A stretch of 64,000 bases of DNA, from the NCBI RefSeq assembly GCF_020102855.1, contig NZ_JADHZD010000007.1, forward strand, positions 62,001-126,000, given 5' to 3'. Below the pieces are notes generated by a model that was not told where the DNA came from, made no database searches, and saw only the letters and a list, made by a program, of their open reading frames with translations. Positions 1 through 7,117 of this stretch are shown piece after piece. A program made the position numbers and the translations under genes. Every line of letters begins with the position of its first letter. Position 1 is the first letter of the stretch. Source of the stretch: Nocardioides lacusdianchii (lineage in GTDB: Bacteria > Actinomycetota > Actinomycetes > Propionibacteriales > Nocardioidaceae).

Positions 1-1
1 C

Positions 2-1930
2 TACCGCACCAACCTGGCCAAGGGCCAGACCGGGCTCAGCGTGGCGTTCGACCTGCCCACGCAGACCGGCTACGACCCGGACAGCCCGCTGAGCCGCGGC
101 GAGGTCGGCAAGGTCGGCGTACCCGTCCCGCACCTGGGCGAGATGCGCAAGCTGTTCGCCGACATCCCCCTGACCGAGATGAACACCTCGATGACCATCA
201 ACGCGGTCGCGATGTGGATGCTCGCTCTCTACCAGGTGGTCGCCGAGGAGCAGGCTGGAGCCGTCCCGGGGGGCGACGTCTCGCCCGAGGAGGTCGCCGC
301 GCAGCTCGCCGGCACCACCCAGAACGACATCATCAAGGAGTACCTCTCCCGCGGGACCTACGCGTTCCCGCCCGAGGCCTCGATGCGGCTCATCGCCGAC
401 ATGATCGCCTACACGGTGCACCAGATCCCGAAGTGGAACCCGATCAACATCTGCAGCTACCACCTCCAGGAGGCCGGGGCGACGCCGACGCAGGAGCTCG
501 CCTACGCGCTGAGCACGGCCATCGCCGTCCTCGACCAGGTCAAGGCCGCCGGGCAGGTGTCGGAGGAGGACTTCGAGAAGGTCGTCGGCCGGATCTCGTT
601 CTTCGTCAACGCGGGCGTGCGGTTCGTGGAGGAGACCTGCAAGATGCGGGCCTTCGTGCAGCTCTGGGACGAGATCACCCGCGACCGCTACGGCGTGCAG
701 GACCCGAAGATGCGTCGCTTCCGCTACGGCGTGCAGGTCAACTCCCTCGGCCTCACGGAGGCGCAGCCGGAGAACAACGTCCAGCGCATCGTGCTGGAGA
801 TGCTCGGTGTGACGCTGTCCAAGGACGCCCGTGCCCGCGCCTTGCAGCTGCCGGCCTGGAACGAGGCGCTGGGCCTGCCGCGGCCCTGGGACCAGCAGTG
901 GTCGCTGCGGCTGCAGCAGGTGCTCGCCTTCGAGTCCGACCTGCTGGAGTACGACGACATCTTCGACGGCTCGCACGTCATCGAGGCCAAGGTCGCCGAG
1001 CTGGTCGAGGGCGCGCGGGCCGAGATCGACCGGGTGCAGGAGATGGGCGGGGCGATCGCCGCCGTCGACTACATGAAGTCCGAGCTGGTGTCCTCCCACG
1101 CCGCGCGTCGGGCCCGCATCGAGTCCGGCGAGGAGATCATCGTCGGCGTCAACAAGTTCGAGTCGACCGAGCCGTCGCCGCTGACGGCGGACCTCGACGC
1201 CGCGATCATGGCCGCCGACCCGGAGGCCGAGCGGACCGCGCGCGCGAGCGTCGAGGCGTGGAAGCAGCAGCGCGACGAGTCCGAGGTCGCCGAGGCACTG
1301 GAGGCCCTGGCCGCGGCGGCGCGGACCGATGCCAACCTGATGGCCCCGACGCTGGTCGCGGCGCGCGCCGGCGCGACGACGGGGGAGTGGGCCGCCACCC
1401 TGCGCGAGGTGTTCGGCGAGTACCGCGGCCCGACGGGCGTCTCCGGCGCCGTGGTGGCCGAGGCCGGAGCCGACCTCCTCGCGGTGCGCGAACGGGTCCG
1501 GGCCACCGGCGAGGAGCTGGGCGGCCGGTTGCGCCTCCTGGTCGGCAAGCCGGGGCTCGACGGTCACTCCAACGGCGCCGAGCAGGTCGCCGTACGTGCC
1601 CGCGACGCCGGGTTCGAGGTCATCTACCAGGGCATCCGGCTCACGCCGCAGCAGATCGTGGCCGCTGCCGTGGCCGAGGACGTGCACTGCATCGGGCTGT
1701 CGATCCTGTCCGGCTCGCACATGGAGCTGGTGCCCGACGTCCTCGACGGCCTCGCCGAGGCCGGCCTGGGCGACCTGCCGGTCATCGTCGGCGGGATCAT
1801 CCCCGACGGCGACGGCCGACGGCTGCGCGAGCTCGGGGTCGCTGCCGTCTACACGCCGAAGGACTACGGGCTCACCGAGATCATGGGCGGCATCGTCGAC
1901 GTGATCCGGGCGGCGAACGACCTGGACTGA
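2..1930 (+). CDS. meaA: MeaA-type B12-dependent acyl-CoA mutase (ethylmalonyl-/methylmalonyl-CoA mutase family), 5' truncated by the window edge
   Basis: Coenzyme-B12 radical mutase that rearranges the carbon skeleton of a branched acyl-CoA, most likely ethylmalonyl-CoA to methylsuccinyl-CoA. The reading frame is open from base 2, so the N-terminus lies outside the window; 642 codons remain of a family about 660-680 residues long. The visible N-terminal part is the TIM-barrel substrate domain (AFDLPTQTGYDPDSP, NTSMTINA). The C-terminal 130 residues are the cobalamin domain with the DxHxxG cobalt-ligand motif in GKPGLDGHSNG. Domain order in a single chain fits MeaA/Ecm rather than the two-subunit methylmalonyl-CoA mutase. 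ccr, epimerase, thiolase and meaB lie 16-20 kb away, which supports the ethylmalonyl-CoA role. Substrate specificity is inferred, not seen. Confidence 0.88.
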   Translation, partial: YRTNLAKGQTGLSVAFDLPTQTGYDPDSPLSRGEVGKVGVPVPHLGEMRKLFADIPLTEMNTSMTINAVAMWMLALYQVVAEEQAGAVPGGDVSPEEVAAQLAGTTQNDIIKEYLSRGTYAFPPEASMRLIADMIAYTVHQIPKWNPINICSYHLQEAGATPTQELAYALSTAIAVLDQVKAAGQVSEEDFEKVVGRISFFVNAGVRFVEETCKMRAFVQLWDEITRDRYGVQDPKMRRFRYGVQVNSLGLTEAQPENNVQRIVLEMLGVTLSKDARARALQLPAWNEALGLPRPWDQQWSLRLQQVLAFESDLLEYDDIFDGSHVIEAKVAELVEGARAEIDRVQEMGGAIAAVDYMKSELVSSHAARRARIESGEEIIVGVNKFESTEPSPLTADLDAAIMAADPEAERTARASVEAWKQQRDESEVAEALEALAAAARTDANLMAPTLVAARAGATTGEWAATLREVFGEYRGPTGVSGAVVAEAGADLLAVRERVRATGEELGGRLRLLVGKPGLDGHSNGAEQVAVRARDAGFEVIYQGIRLTPQQIVAAAVAEDVHCIGLSILSGSHMELVPDVLDGLAEAGLGDLPVIVGGIIPDGDGRRLRELGVAAVYTPKDYGLTEIMGGIVDVIRAANDLD

Positions 1931-1946
1931 GGTAAGGCTGCCCTAA
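1928..1946. promoter_or_regulatory. candidate DtxR/IdeR iron box
   Basis: The 19-nt stretch TGAGGTAAGGCTGCCCTAA matches the known DtxR/IdeR consensus TTAGGTTAGSCTAACCTAA at 15 of 19 positions and keeps its dyad layout. It begins in the mutase stop codon and lies just upstream of the -10 box at 1956-1961, so a bound regulator would cover the -35 region of the small-protein/ferritin operon. Binding is inferred from sequence alone. Confidence 0.55.
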
Positions 1947-1955
1947 GAATTCTGC

Positions 1956-1961
1956 TATCGT
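1956..1961 (+). promoter_or_regulatory. -10 box TATCGT, predicted leaderless promoter
   Basis: TATCGT fits the actinobacterial TANNNT -10 element and ends 6 nt before the GTG at 1968, so transcription should begin at the start codon. No Shine-Dalgarno sequence is present before this gene. The candidate iron box lies where the -35 contact would be. Confidence 0.6.
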
Positions 1962-1967
1962 CGCGGT

Positions 1968-2198
1968 GTGGGCAAGAAGAGCAAGGGCGGGACCAAGAAG
2001 TCCGGCGCGTCGACCGGCAAGGTCGCCAAGCTGCCCAAGAAGAAGTGCTGCGTCTCCCGCACCAAGTGCGGCCGCTGCCCCTTGAGAATGCTCAAGGAAG
2101 GCACGCTGCCCGACGGCTACACGGTCCACAAGCGCAAGCTCGTGAAGACCAAGAAGCTGCAGCAGGACAAGGACAAGAAGAAGACCCTCGCGGCCTGA
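1968..2198 (+). CDS. small Cys/Lys-rich basic protein, function unknown
   Basis: A 76-residue protein with about 30% lysine. Four cysteines (27, 28, 34, 37) sit in a CC-x5-C-x2-C arrangement (CCVSRTKCGRCP), a plausible metal- or Fe/S-binding knuckle. Lys-rich segments flank it on both sides and suggest contact with nucleic acid or an acidic partner. I do not recognise a named family. It is the first gene after the candidate iron box, and ferritin starts 26 bp downstream, so the two are probably co-transcribed. The GTG start is chosen because TATCGT lies 6 nt upstream; there is no ribosome site. A role in iron handling is inferred from context only. Confidence 0.75.
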   Translation: MGKKSKGGTKKSGASTGKVAKLPKKKCCVSRTKCGRCPLRMLKEGTLPDGYTVHKRKLVKTKKLQQDKDKKKTLAA

Positions 2199-2223
2199 GG
2201 GCCCCACCGACCAGGAGGCCGCC

Positions 2224-2754
2224 GTGCCCGCCCCCCGCTTCGTCGAGCAGCTCAACGCCCAGATCGGCAACGAGCTGTCCGCGCACAACCAGTACCTCGC
2301 CTGCGCGATCTACTACGACGCGCTGACCATGCCCCGCATGGCGGCCTTCTTCTACGACCAGGCGCTCGAGGAGCGCAGCCACGCGATGATGATGGTCCAG
2401 TACCTCCTCGACACCGACGCCGAGGTCACCATCCCCGCGGTCGGCGCGCCCACCTCGCTGTTCGCCGACCTCGTCGCGCCCGTCGAGCTGGCCCTGGCGC
2501 AGGAGCGGACCGTCACCGACCAGATCAACGGCCTGCTGCGCATCGCGCGCGAGGAGAGCGACTTTGCCTCCGAGCAGTTCATGCAGTGGTTCATCAAGGA
2601 GCAGGTCGAGGAGGTCGCGACCATGAGCGACCTGCTCGCGGTGGTGCGGCGCAACCACGACGACATCGAGGACATCGAGGAGTACGTCGCCCGCGAGCAC
2701 GGTGCGGAGGGCGAGGACGCCACCGCGCCGCGCCAGGCCGGCGCCGGAGGCTGA
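2224..2754 (+). CDS. ferritin (iron storage)
   Basis: Ferritin subunit of 176 residues that should assemble into a 24-mer shell, oxidise Fe(II) and store ferric mineral in the cytoplasm. Ferroxidase-site residues are visible: Glu17 (NELSAHNQ), Glu50 and His53 (EERSH), Glu94, and the Glu/Gln cluster at 126-130 (KEQVEE). It lacks the haem-ligand Met pattern expected of bacterioferritin, so it resembles actinobacterial BfrB-type ferritin. An AGGAGG site lies 5 nt before the GTG start. The C-terminal 20 residues are a low-complexity acidic/Ala-Gly tail. Placement behind a candidate iron box and the small Cys/Lys-rich gene suggests iron-responsive expression. Confidence 0.93.
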   Translation: MPAPRFVEQLNAQIGNELSAHNQYLACAIYYDALTMPRMAAFFYDQALEERSHAMMMVQYLLDTDAEVTIPAVGAPTSLFADLVAPVELALAQERTVTDQINGLLRIAREESDFASEQFMQWFIKEQVEEVATMSDLLAVVRRNHDDIEDIEEYVAREHGAEGEDATAPRQAGAGG

Positions 2755-2766
2755 CACACTGAGCCC

Positions 2767-3672
2767 ATGGGGCGTGTGATCGTCGTCGGGGCCGGTGTCG
2801 TCGGGTTGACCTGCGCGGTGCGGCTGCTGGAGGCCGGCCACCGCGTCGACGTGGTGGCGCGCGACCTGCCCCTGGAGACGACGTCCGCGGTCGCCGCCGC
2901 GCTCTGGTACCCCTACCGAGCGCTGCCGCAGGACCGGGTCACCGCCTGGGCCGCGACGTCGTACGCCGTGTTCGCCGACCTCGCCCGCGACGAGCGCACG
3001 GGCGTGCGGATGCTCACCGGGACCGAGGTGCTGCGCGCCCCGCAGCCGGACCCGTGGTGGCGTGCGGCCGTGCCGTCGCTGGACCGCGAGACCGCCCTGC
3101 CACCCGGCTACGCCGACGGCTGGACCTTCGTGAGCCCGGTCGTGGACATGCCGGTCCACCTCCGCTGGCTCACGGCCCGCATCGAGGAGCTCGGCGGCAC
3201 GCTGACCCGGATGAACCTGTCCGCGCTGCCGTCCGAGGGCGCGCTCGTGGTTGACGCGACCGGGCTGGGCGCCCGGCACTTCGGCGCTGATACCGGCGTA
3301 ACGCCCGTGCGGGGGCAGGTGGTCGTCCTCGAGCAGGTCGGCCTCGAGCGCTGGACGCTCGACGCGGACGGACCGACCTACGTGGTCCCGCGGTCGCGCG
3401 AGATCGTCGTCGGCGGCACGGCCGAGGAGGGGGAGTGGAGCCGCACCCCGGACCCGGCGACGGCCGAGGCTGTCCTGCACCGGGCGACCGCGCTCGTGCC
3501 GGAGCTGGAGGGCGCGCGGGTCCTGCGGCACAAGGTCGGACTGCGTCCGGTCCGCCCCGTGGTCCGGCTCGAGCGGGTCGGCGACGTCATCCACACCTAC
3601 GGCCACGGGGGTGCGGGCGTGACCCTGTCGTGGGGCTGCGCCGCCGACGTGGTGGGGTTGGCCGGTGAGTGA
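2767..3672 (+). CDS. FAD-dependent oxidoreductase, D-amino-acid oxidase family
   Basis: A 301-residue flavoprotein with the dinucleotide-binding motif [10 protein letters not shown] at residues 6-15 and a C-terminal FAD-contact segment (YGHGGAGVTLSWG), both typical of D-amino-acid oxidase. Such enzymes oxidatively deaminate D-amino acids to the 2-oxo acid, ammonia and H2O2. The length is slightly below the usual 310-350. The sequence CACACT lies 6 nt before the ATG, a weak leaderless -10, so the gene may be transcribed apart from ferritin 12 bp upstream. The next gene overlaps its end by 8 bp, suggesting translational coupling. Substrate cannot be read from the sequence. Confidence 0.85.
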   Translation: MGRVIVVGAGVVGLTCAVRLLEAGHRVDVVARDLPLETTSAVAAALWYPYRALPQDRVTAWAATSYAVFADLARDERTGVRMLTGTEVLRAPQPDPWWRAAVPSLDRETALPPGYADGWTFVSPVVDMPVHLRWLTARIEELGGTLTRMNLSALPSEGALVVDATGLGARHFGADTGVTPVRGQVVVLEQVGLERWTLDADGPTYVVPRSREIVVGGTAEEGEWSRTPDPATAEAVLHRATALVPELEGARVLRHKVGLRPVRPVVRLERVGDVIHTYGHGGAGVTLSWGCAADVVGLAGE

Positions 3673-4276
3673 CCTCCAGTGCGCCGCCCGGGTGTTCGTG
3701 GCCCGGCACGGCGAGGCCGTCTACGAGAGCGAGCTGCTGAGCGACGCCGGGGGCTGGCTGAGCCCGTCGGGGCGCGACCAGGCACGGGCGCTCGGCGAGC
3801 GGCTGGCGCCCGAACGCATCTCCCGCGTGTGGACCAGCGACATGGCCCGCGCCGTGCAGACCGGCGAGATCGTGGCGGCCGCGCTCGGCACCGACGTCGT
3901 CGTACGCAAGGGGCTGCGCGAGTTCGGCGTCGGCGACGCCGCCGGCACGACCGGCGACCCCGACCCCTTCGCCGAGACCTTCGCGGCCTGGCTCGACGGT
4001 GACCTCGCCGCGCGGATCCCCGGTGGGGAGAGCGGCGAGGACGTGGTCGAGCGCTACACCGCGGTGCTGGACGAGATCGCCGACGCGCACCGCGGTGAGT
4101 CGGTGCTGGTCGTCAGCCACGGCGGGGTGATGTGCATGGCCCTCTCCGCCGTCGCGCGCAACCTGGCGCTGACCCACTCCCGTGACCTGCCGATGCCCAA
4201 CTGCGGCGTCGTGGCCCTCGAGGGTGACGCGGACGGCTGGGTGGCCCGGTCGTGGGCCGACCGCCCGGTCAGCTGA
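3665..4276 (+). CDS. histidine phosphatase family protein (phosphoglycerate-mutase-like)
   Basis: A 203-residue member of the histidine phosphatase superfamily. The phosphorylated histidine is in VARHGEAVY near the N-terminus, with a second catalytic His in VVSHGGVM near residue 157. Substrate is unknown; family members act on phosphorylated sugars, nucleotides or proteins. The GTG start overlaps the stop of the preceding flavoprotein by 8 bp. The 3' end overlaps the convergent DUF952 gene by 8 bp, leaving no room for a dedicated terminator. Confidence 0.87.
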   Translation: MSDLQCAARVFVARHGEAVYESELLSDAGGWLSPSGRDQARALGERLAPERISRVWTSDMARAVQTGEIVAAALGTDVVVRKGLREFGVGDAAGTTGDPDPFAETFAAWLDGDLAARIPGGESGEDVVERYTAVLDEIADAHRGESVLVVSHGGVMCMALSAVARNLALTHSRDLPMPNCGVVALEGDADGWVARSWADRPVS

Positions 4277-4715
4277 GCACCAGCACGACCACGGTCACGA
4301 GCGCCATGACGGCGAGGGCGATGCCCATCCGCACGACCATGCCACTGATCCACATCGACATCAGCGTCTCGGTGCCGCCCCGGCGGTCGAGGGGGGCCAC
4401 GTCGACGACGGCAGTGCGGTTGATCGGGCCGTAGACGTGGGGGTAGGTGTCGTCGCCGACCTCCTCGACGCGCACCTCGGCGCCGGTGAGCCGTGACGGG
4501 TCGATGGTCAGCAGGACCAGGTGCTCGCCGAGGCCGCGGTAGTAGCGGTCGAAGACGCCCTGCACCTGCTCGCGCCTCGACGCGTGGATGAAGCCCTCCT
4601 CCGCGAGCGTGCGCCCGACGGTGGAGGTCGAGTAGGTGCCGGTCTCCAGGGTGCGGCGCCAGTCCGCGTCGGTGGCGATGTGGAAGATGCGGTCGGGGGT
4701 CGACGAAGTAACCAC
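4269..4715 (-). CDS. DUF952 domain protein with C-terminal membrane anchor
   Basis: A 148-residue protein. Residues 8-115 match the DUF952 pattern (IFHIATDADWRR, EEGFIHAS near residue 40, HVYGPIN near 92), a small globular family of unknown activity related in fold to glutathione-S-transferase-like or ADP-ribose-binding proteins. Unlike the usual stand-alone DUF952 protein, it ends in a hydrophobic helix of about 20 residues (MGIALAVMALVTVVVLVLS), which should anchor it to the membrane. The GTG start is supported by TACCCT 6 nt upstream (4722-4727), a leaderless promoter pattern. It converges on the phosphatase gene with an 8-bp overlap. Confidence 0.8.
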   Translation of the reverse strand: MVTSSTPDRIFHIATDADWRRTLETGTYSTSTVGRTLAEEGFIHASRREQVQGVFDRYYRGLGEHLVLLTIDPSRLTGAEVRVEEVGDDTYPHVYGPINRTAVVDVAPLDRRGGTETLMSMWISGMVVRMGIALAVMALVTVVVLVLS

Positions 4716-4808
4716 CGTGCGAGGGTAGCGACCTGACTTCGCCTTCGCTCCGACGCGGTGACCGCCTCGGGATCCGACGGTGAGGTGCGGCGGTGCGGGG
4801 GAGGCGCG

Positions 4809-5150
4809 CTACTCGACCTGGCTGTGAGTCCTCCAGAAGTCTTCGACTGCCTGAGCAACCCGATGGGCCACCGCGACGAGTCGGTCGCCATCCCACTGTC
4901 CCTCGGAGCGGACGTCTTCGGCGTCCTCGTCCTCGACCCTGGCCATCGCCCGCTCCAGGGCGGAACCCTCCTCGCTGGTCACCGTCGCCGACACCTCGGC
5001 CATTCCGTCACGGGACGGCTCGATCTGCAGGCGCAGCAGCGCACTCCAGAGCAAGGGCAGTGGCTCGTCGAGGACCGTGATCCCGTCCAGGGGCGAGAGG
5101 TCGAGGGGCGTGCGGTGCGGTGTCAGCCCGGGTGCTGGCGATCGTGTCAT
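4809..5150 (-). CDS. hypothetical protein, 113 aa
   Basis: A 113-residue acidic protein (MTRSPAPGLTPHRTPLDLSP at the N-terminus, many Glu/Asp in the second half). I recognise no family. The ATG at 5148-5150 is preceded by AAGGAC at ribosome-site distance, and codon third positions are G/C-rich like the neighbours, which supports a real gene. It has no signal peptide or membrane segment. The middle (EPLPLLWSALLRLQIEP) may form a helix. Upstream lie two palindromic repeats and then the end of nucS; downstream is the DUF952 gene on the same strand. Confidence 0.6.
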   Translation of the reverse strand: MTRSPAPGLTPHRTPLDLSPLDGITVLDEPLPLLWSALLRLQIEPSRDGMAEVSATVTSEEGSALERAMARVEDEDAEDVRSEGQWDGDRLVAVAHRVAQAVEDFWRTHSQVE

Positions 5151-5246
5151 GTCGGTCCTTCGCGTCGAGATGGCTTCTGTTCGGACCGTGGCACCAGCCA
5201 CCGACACTGGTGGAAGCGACAAGGTGAGGGCGCGATACGCAGGCGC

Positions 5247-5278
5247 ATGAACTTCCACGCGCACGAGCGGAAGTTCAT
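5247..5278. repeat. inverted repeat, ATGAACTTCC / GGAAGTTCAT
   Basis: Perfect 10-bp arms (5247-5256 and 5269-5278) around a 12-nt loop containing CGCGCAC. It lies 3' of nucS and is related to the second palindrome at 5312-5342, so it may be a mobile hairpin unit or a terminator of nucS. There is no T-run. Confidence 0.7.
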
Positions 5279-5311
5279 CCGGTTCTACGCTCAGGGCGGC
5301 GCTTTCAGGCC

Positions 5312-5342
5312 TGAAGTTCCACCTGTGCGGGTGGAAGTTCAT
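5312..5342. repeat. second inverted repeat related to the 5247 element, opposite orientation
   Basis: Arms TGAAGTTCCACC (5312-5323) and GGTGGAAGTTCA (5330-5341) pair with a single G-G mismatch. Read on the minus strand it aligns with the 5247 copy through ATGAACTTCCAC and CGCAC, so the two are copies of one element in inverted orientation 65 bp apart. It is about 33 bp past the nucS stop. Confidence 0.65.
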
Positions 5343-5374
5343 CTGGGGGCAGCGGCTGTGGAGAGTGCTGGCGC

Positions 5375-6061
5375 TCAGAAGAGCCGGTGCTCCCCGTCGT
5401 CCATCCCGCGCAGCGCGTCGTAGTCGACGAGGGCGCAGGCGATGCCGCGGTCGGTGGCCAGCACCCGGGCCTGGGGCTTGATCTCCTGGGCGGCGAAGAT
5501 GCCGCGCACCGCGCCCTTGCGCGTCAGCGCGGGGTCGCGGTTGAGCAGGTCGAGGTAGCGGGTGAGCTGCTCGACGCCGTCGATGTCGCCGCGCCGCTTG
5601 ATCTCCACCGCGACCGACAGCCCGTCGGCGTCGCGGCACATCAGGTCGACGGGACCGATGGCTGTCATGAACTCCCGGCGCACCAGCGTCAGTCCCGCGG
5701 CCAGGCTCGCCGGGTGCTCGGCGAGCAGCTCCTGGAGGTGCTTCTCGACGCCGTCCTTCTGCAGGCCGGGGTCGATGCCGAGGTCGTGGGAGGTGTCGTG
5801 GAGGACCTCGTCGATGAGGATGCGCAGGGTGTCGTCGGACTTGGTGGCGCTCACCAGCCACTCGGCGCGACCGTCCTCGGAGACGCCCTCGCGGACCGTG
5901 CACGGCGGCGACATCCAGTTGAGCGGCTTGTAGGACCCGCCGTCGGAGTGGATCAGCACCGACCCGTCCGACTTGAGCATCAGGACACGGGTGGCGAGGG
6001 GCAGGTGGGCCGAGAGCCGTCCTGCGTAGTCCACCTGGCAGCGCGCGACGACGATCCTCAC
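5375..6061 (-). CDS. nucS: NucS/EndoMS mismatch-specific endonuclease
   Basis: RecB-like nuclease of 228 residues that cuts both strands at mismatched bases, the non-canonical mismatch repair found in actinobacteria and archaea lacking MutS/MutL. The N-terminal domain (residues 1-115, including [10 protein letters not shown] at 44-53) is the dimerisation and DNA-binding part. The C-terminal catalytic domain shows Asp139 (GPVDL), Glu153 and Lys155 (AVEIKRR) of the D-ExK site. The chain ends in an acidic stretch plus HRLF, fitting the short clamp-binding tail of the family. The GTG at 6059-6061 is chosen because family members begin this way and TAGATT lies 8 nt upstream. Confidence 0.93.
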   Translation of the reverse strand: MRIVVARCQVDYAGRLSAHLPLATRVLMLKSDGSVLIHSDGGSYKPLNWMSPPCTVREGVSEDGRAEWLVSATKSDDTLRILIDEVLHDTSHDLGIDPGLQKDGVEKHLQELLAEHPASLAAGLTLVRREFMTAIGPVDLMCRDADGLSVAVEIKRRGDIDGVEQLTRYLDLLNRDPALTRKGAVRGIFAAQEIKPQARVLATDRGIACALVDYDALRGMDDGEHRLF

Positions 6062-6069
6062 GACGGGCG

Positions 6070-6079
6070 AATCTACAGT
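6070..6079. promoter_or_regulatory. overlapping divergent -10 boxes for nucS and the GNAT-like gene
   Basis: Only 24 bp separate the nucS start (6061) and the GTG at 6086. The minus strand has TAGATT (6075-6070), 8 nt before the nucS GTG; the plus strand has TACAGT (6074-6079), 6 nt before the other GTG. The two hexamers share two bases, so polymerase cannot open both promoters at once. Confidence 0.55.
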
Positions 6080-6085
6080 GGCCCC

Positions 6086-6715
6086 GTGACCGACCACGCA
6101 GTACGTCCCGCGCGGCAGCGCGACCTCGCGCACCTCGGCATCGAGGACGCCTCCCACGGGCCCGGGTTCGTCGTGGTGGCGGGCGATCCCGCCCTCGGCC
6201 ATGCCCGGGTCGACCTCCTCGACGGGCACGCCCACCTCGCCCGCCTCGCGCCCGGCGTCGACCTCGACGGCAGCACCGCGCGTGCGCTCGTCGAGGCGGC
6301 CTGCGAGCGACTCGCCGCCAAAGGCCACGGCCAGCTGACGGCCCTGCCCTTCGCCGGCCCCGAGGCAGCGACGTACGCCGACCTCGGCTTCGCCGAGATC
6401 CCGTCGGAGGAGCCGCTGCCGGGGCCGCTGTCCGCGATGCGCGAGGAGCCCGGCCACGTGCTCGTGCGCCGCGTCCTGCGCTCGCACCGCACCGCCGCGG
6501 ACCTCACCGACTTCCTCCCGGTCCTCGACGCCGCACCGCGCGAGGTCGGCACGCTCCGCGCCGTCATCCGCCGCCCGGCGCCGGGGAGCGCGAGGTGCTC
6601 GAGGTCGGCCACCTCGACCTCGCGGAGGGGCTCGTGGGGGACACGTGGGCCGAGCGCGGCAGCCGGCGTACGCCGGACGGGTCGGCGCACCCCGACATGC
6701 AGCTCAACATCATGA
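6086..6715 (+). CDS. GNAT-like acetyltransferase running into an out-of-frame MOSC remnant
   Basis: The GTG at 6086 (TACAGT 6 nt upstream) opens a frame whose first 130 residues look like a GNAT acetyltransferase: [10 protein letters not shown] at the start, an acetyl-CoA-type helix ([18 protein letters not shown]) and YADLGFAEI near the C-terminal strand. No stop follows. The frame continues into [20 protein letters not shown], which reads like the N-terminus of the MOSC protein encoded next, and then becomes non-protein-like after the G-run at 6583-6586 until a stop at 6715. Either the GNAT gene has lost its stop or the two are a fusion broken by a one-base shift. Exact product end is uncertain. 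Confidence 0.55.
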   Translation: MTDHAVRPARQRDLAHLGIEDASHGPGFVVVAGDPALGHARVDLLDGHAHLARLAPGVDLDGSTARALVEAACERLAAKGHGQLTALPFAGPEAATYADLGFAEIPSEEPLPGPLSAMREEPGHVLVRRVLRSHRTAADLTDFLPVLDAAPREVGTLRAVIRRPAPGSARCSRSATSTSRRGSWGTRGPSAAAGVRRTGRRTPTCSSTS

Positions 6716-7071
6716 GCCACCGGCTCGTGGAGTTCCTGGCCCAGGACCCCGACCGAGAGGCGCTCGCGGGCGACCAGATGTTCCTCGACCTCGACCTCTC
6801 GCACGACCACCTGCCGGCGTGGAGCGAGCTGCACATCGGCGGCCCCGATGGCGCCGTGATCGTGGTGACCGACCAGCCGCACAACGGCTGCGGCAAGTTC
6901 ATCGCCCGCTTCGGCAAGGACGCGATGGGCTTCGTCAACGGCCCCGAGGGCAAGCCGCGGCGCCTGCGTGGGCTGTGCGCCAAGGTGGTGCGCCCCGGAC
7001 CCGTCCGACCGGGCGACGAGGTGGTCGTCGTACGCCCCTCGACCCCCGTGGGGGAACCCTCCGGGAAGTGA
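6595..7071 (+). CDS. MOSC domain protein (C-terminal part; N-terminus lies in another frame)
   Basis: This frame encodes 158 residues of a MOSC-type protein: [26 protein letters not shown] and a HNGCGKF segment whose Cys would be the sulphur-carrying residue of MOSC domains. MOSC proteins transfer or handle sulphur, often with molybdenum cofactor. The usable start here is poor: there is no ribosome site, and the natural N-terminus ([18 protein letters not shown]) lies in the preceding frame. Adding one base to the G-run at 6583-6586 would join the two. It is therefore either a frameshifted gene or a sequencing slip. Confidence 0.7.
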   Translation: MLEVGHLDLAEGLVGDTWAERGSRRTPDGSAHPDMQLNIMSHRLVEFLAQDPDREALAGDQMFLDLDLSHDHLPAWSELHIGGPDGAVIVVTDQPHNGCGKFIARFGKDAMGFVNGPEGKPRRLRGLCAKVVRPGPVRPGDEVVVVRPSTPVGEPSGK

Positions 7072-7117
7072 CGGTTCCCACACCCACGGGGGATCGCCCG
7101 CGTGGGAGCATGCGTCC

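Noticed and set aside
1..1930. Cobalamin riboswitch for B12-dependent genes
   Set aside because: The mutase 5' end is outside the window, and no B12-box-like sequence was seen before meaB, ccr or elsewhere.
214..1935. 573-codon frame overlapping the mutase in another phase
   Set aside because: Composition is Arg/Gly/Ala/Pro-rich and has no domain, while the mutase frame has full catalytic and B12 motifs.
5247..5342. CRISPR array
   Set aside because: There are only two copies, in inverted orientation, with no regular spacers and no cas genes.
7052..7079. Hairpin GGGAACC/GGTTCCC at the MOSC stop
   Set aside because: A 7-bp stem with a 14-nt loop is weak and common in this composition; not called as a terminator.
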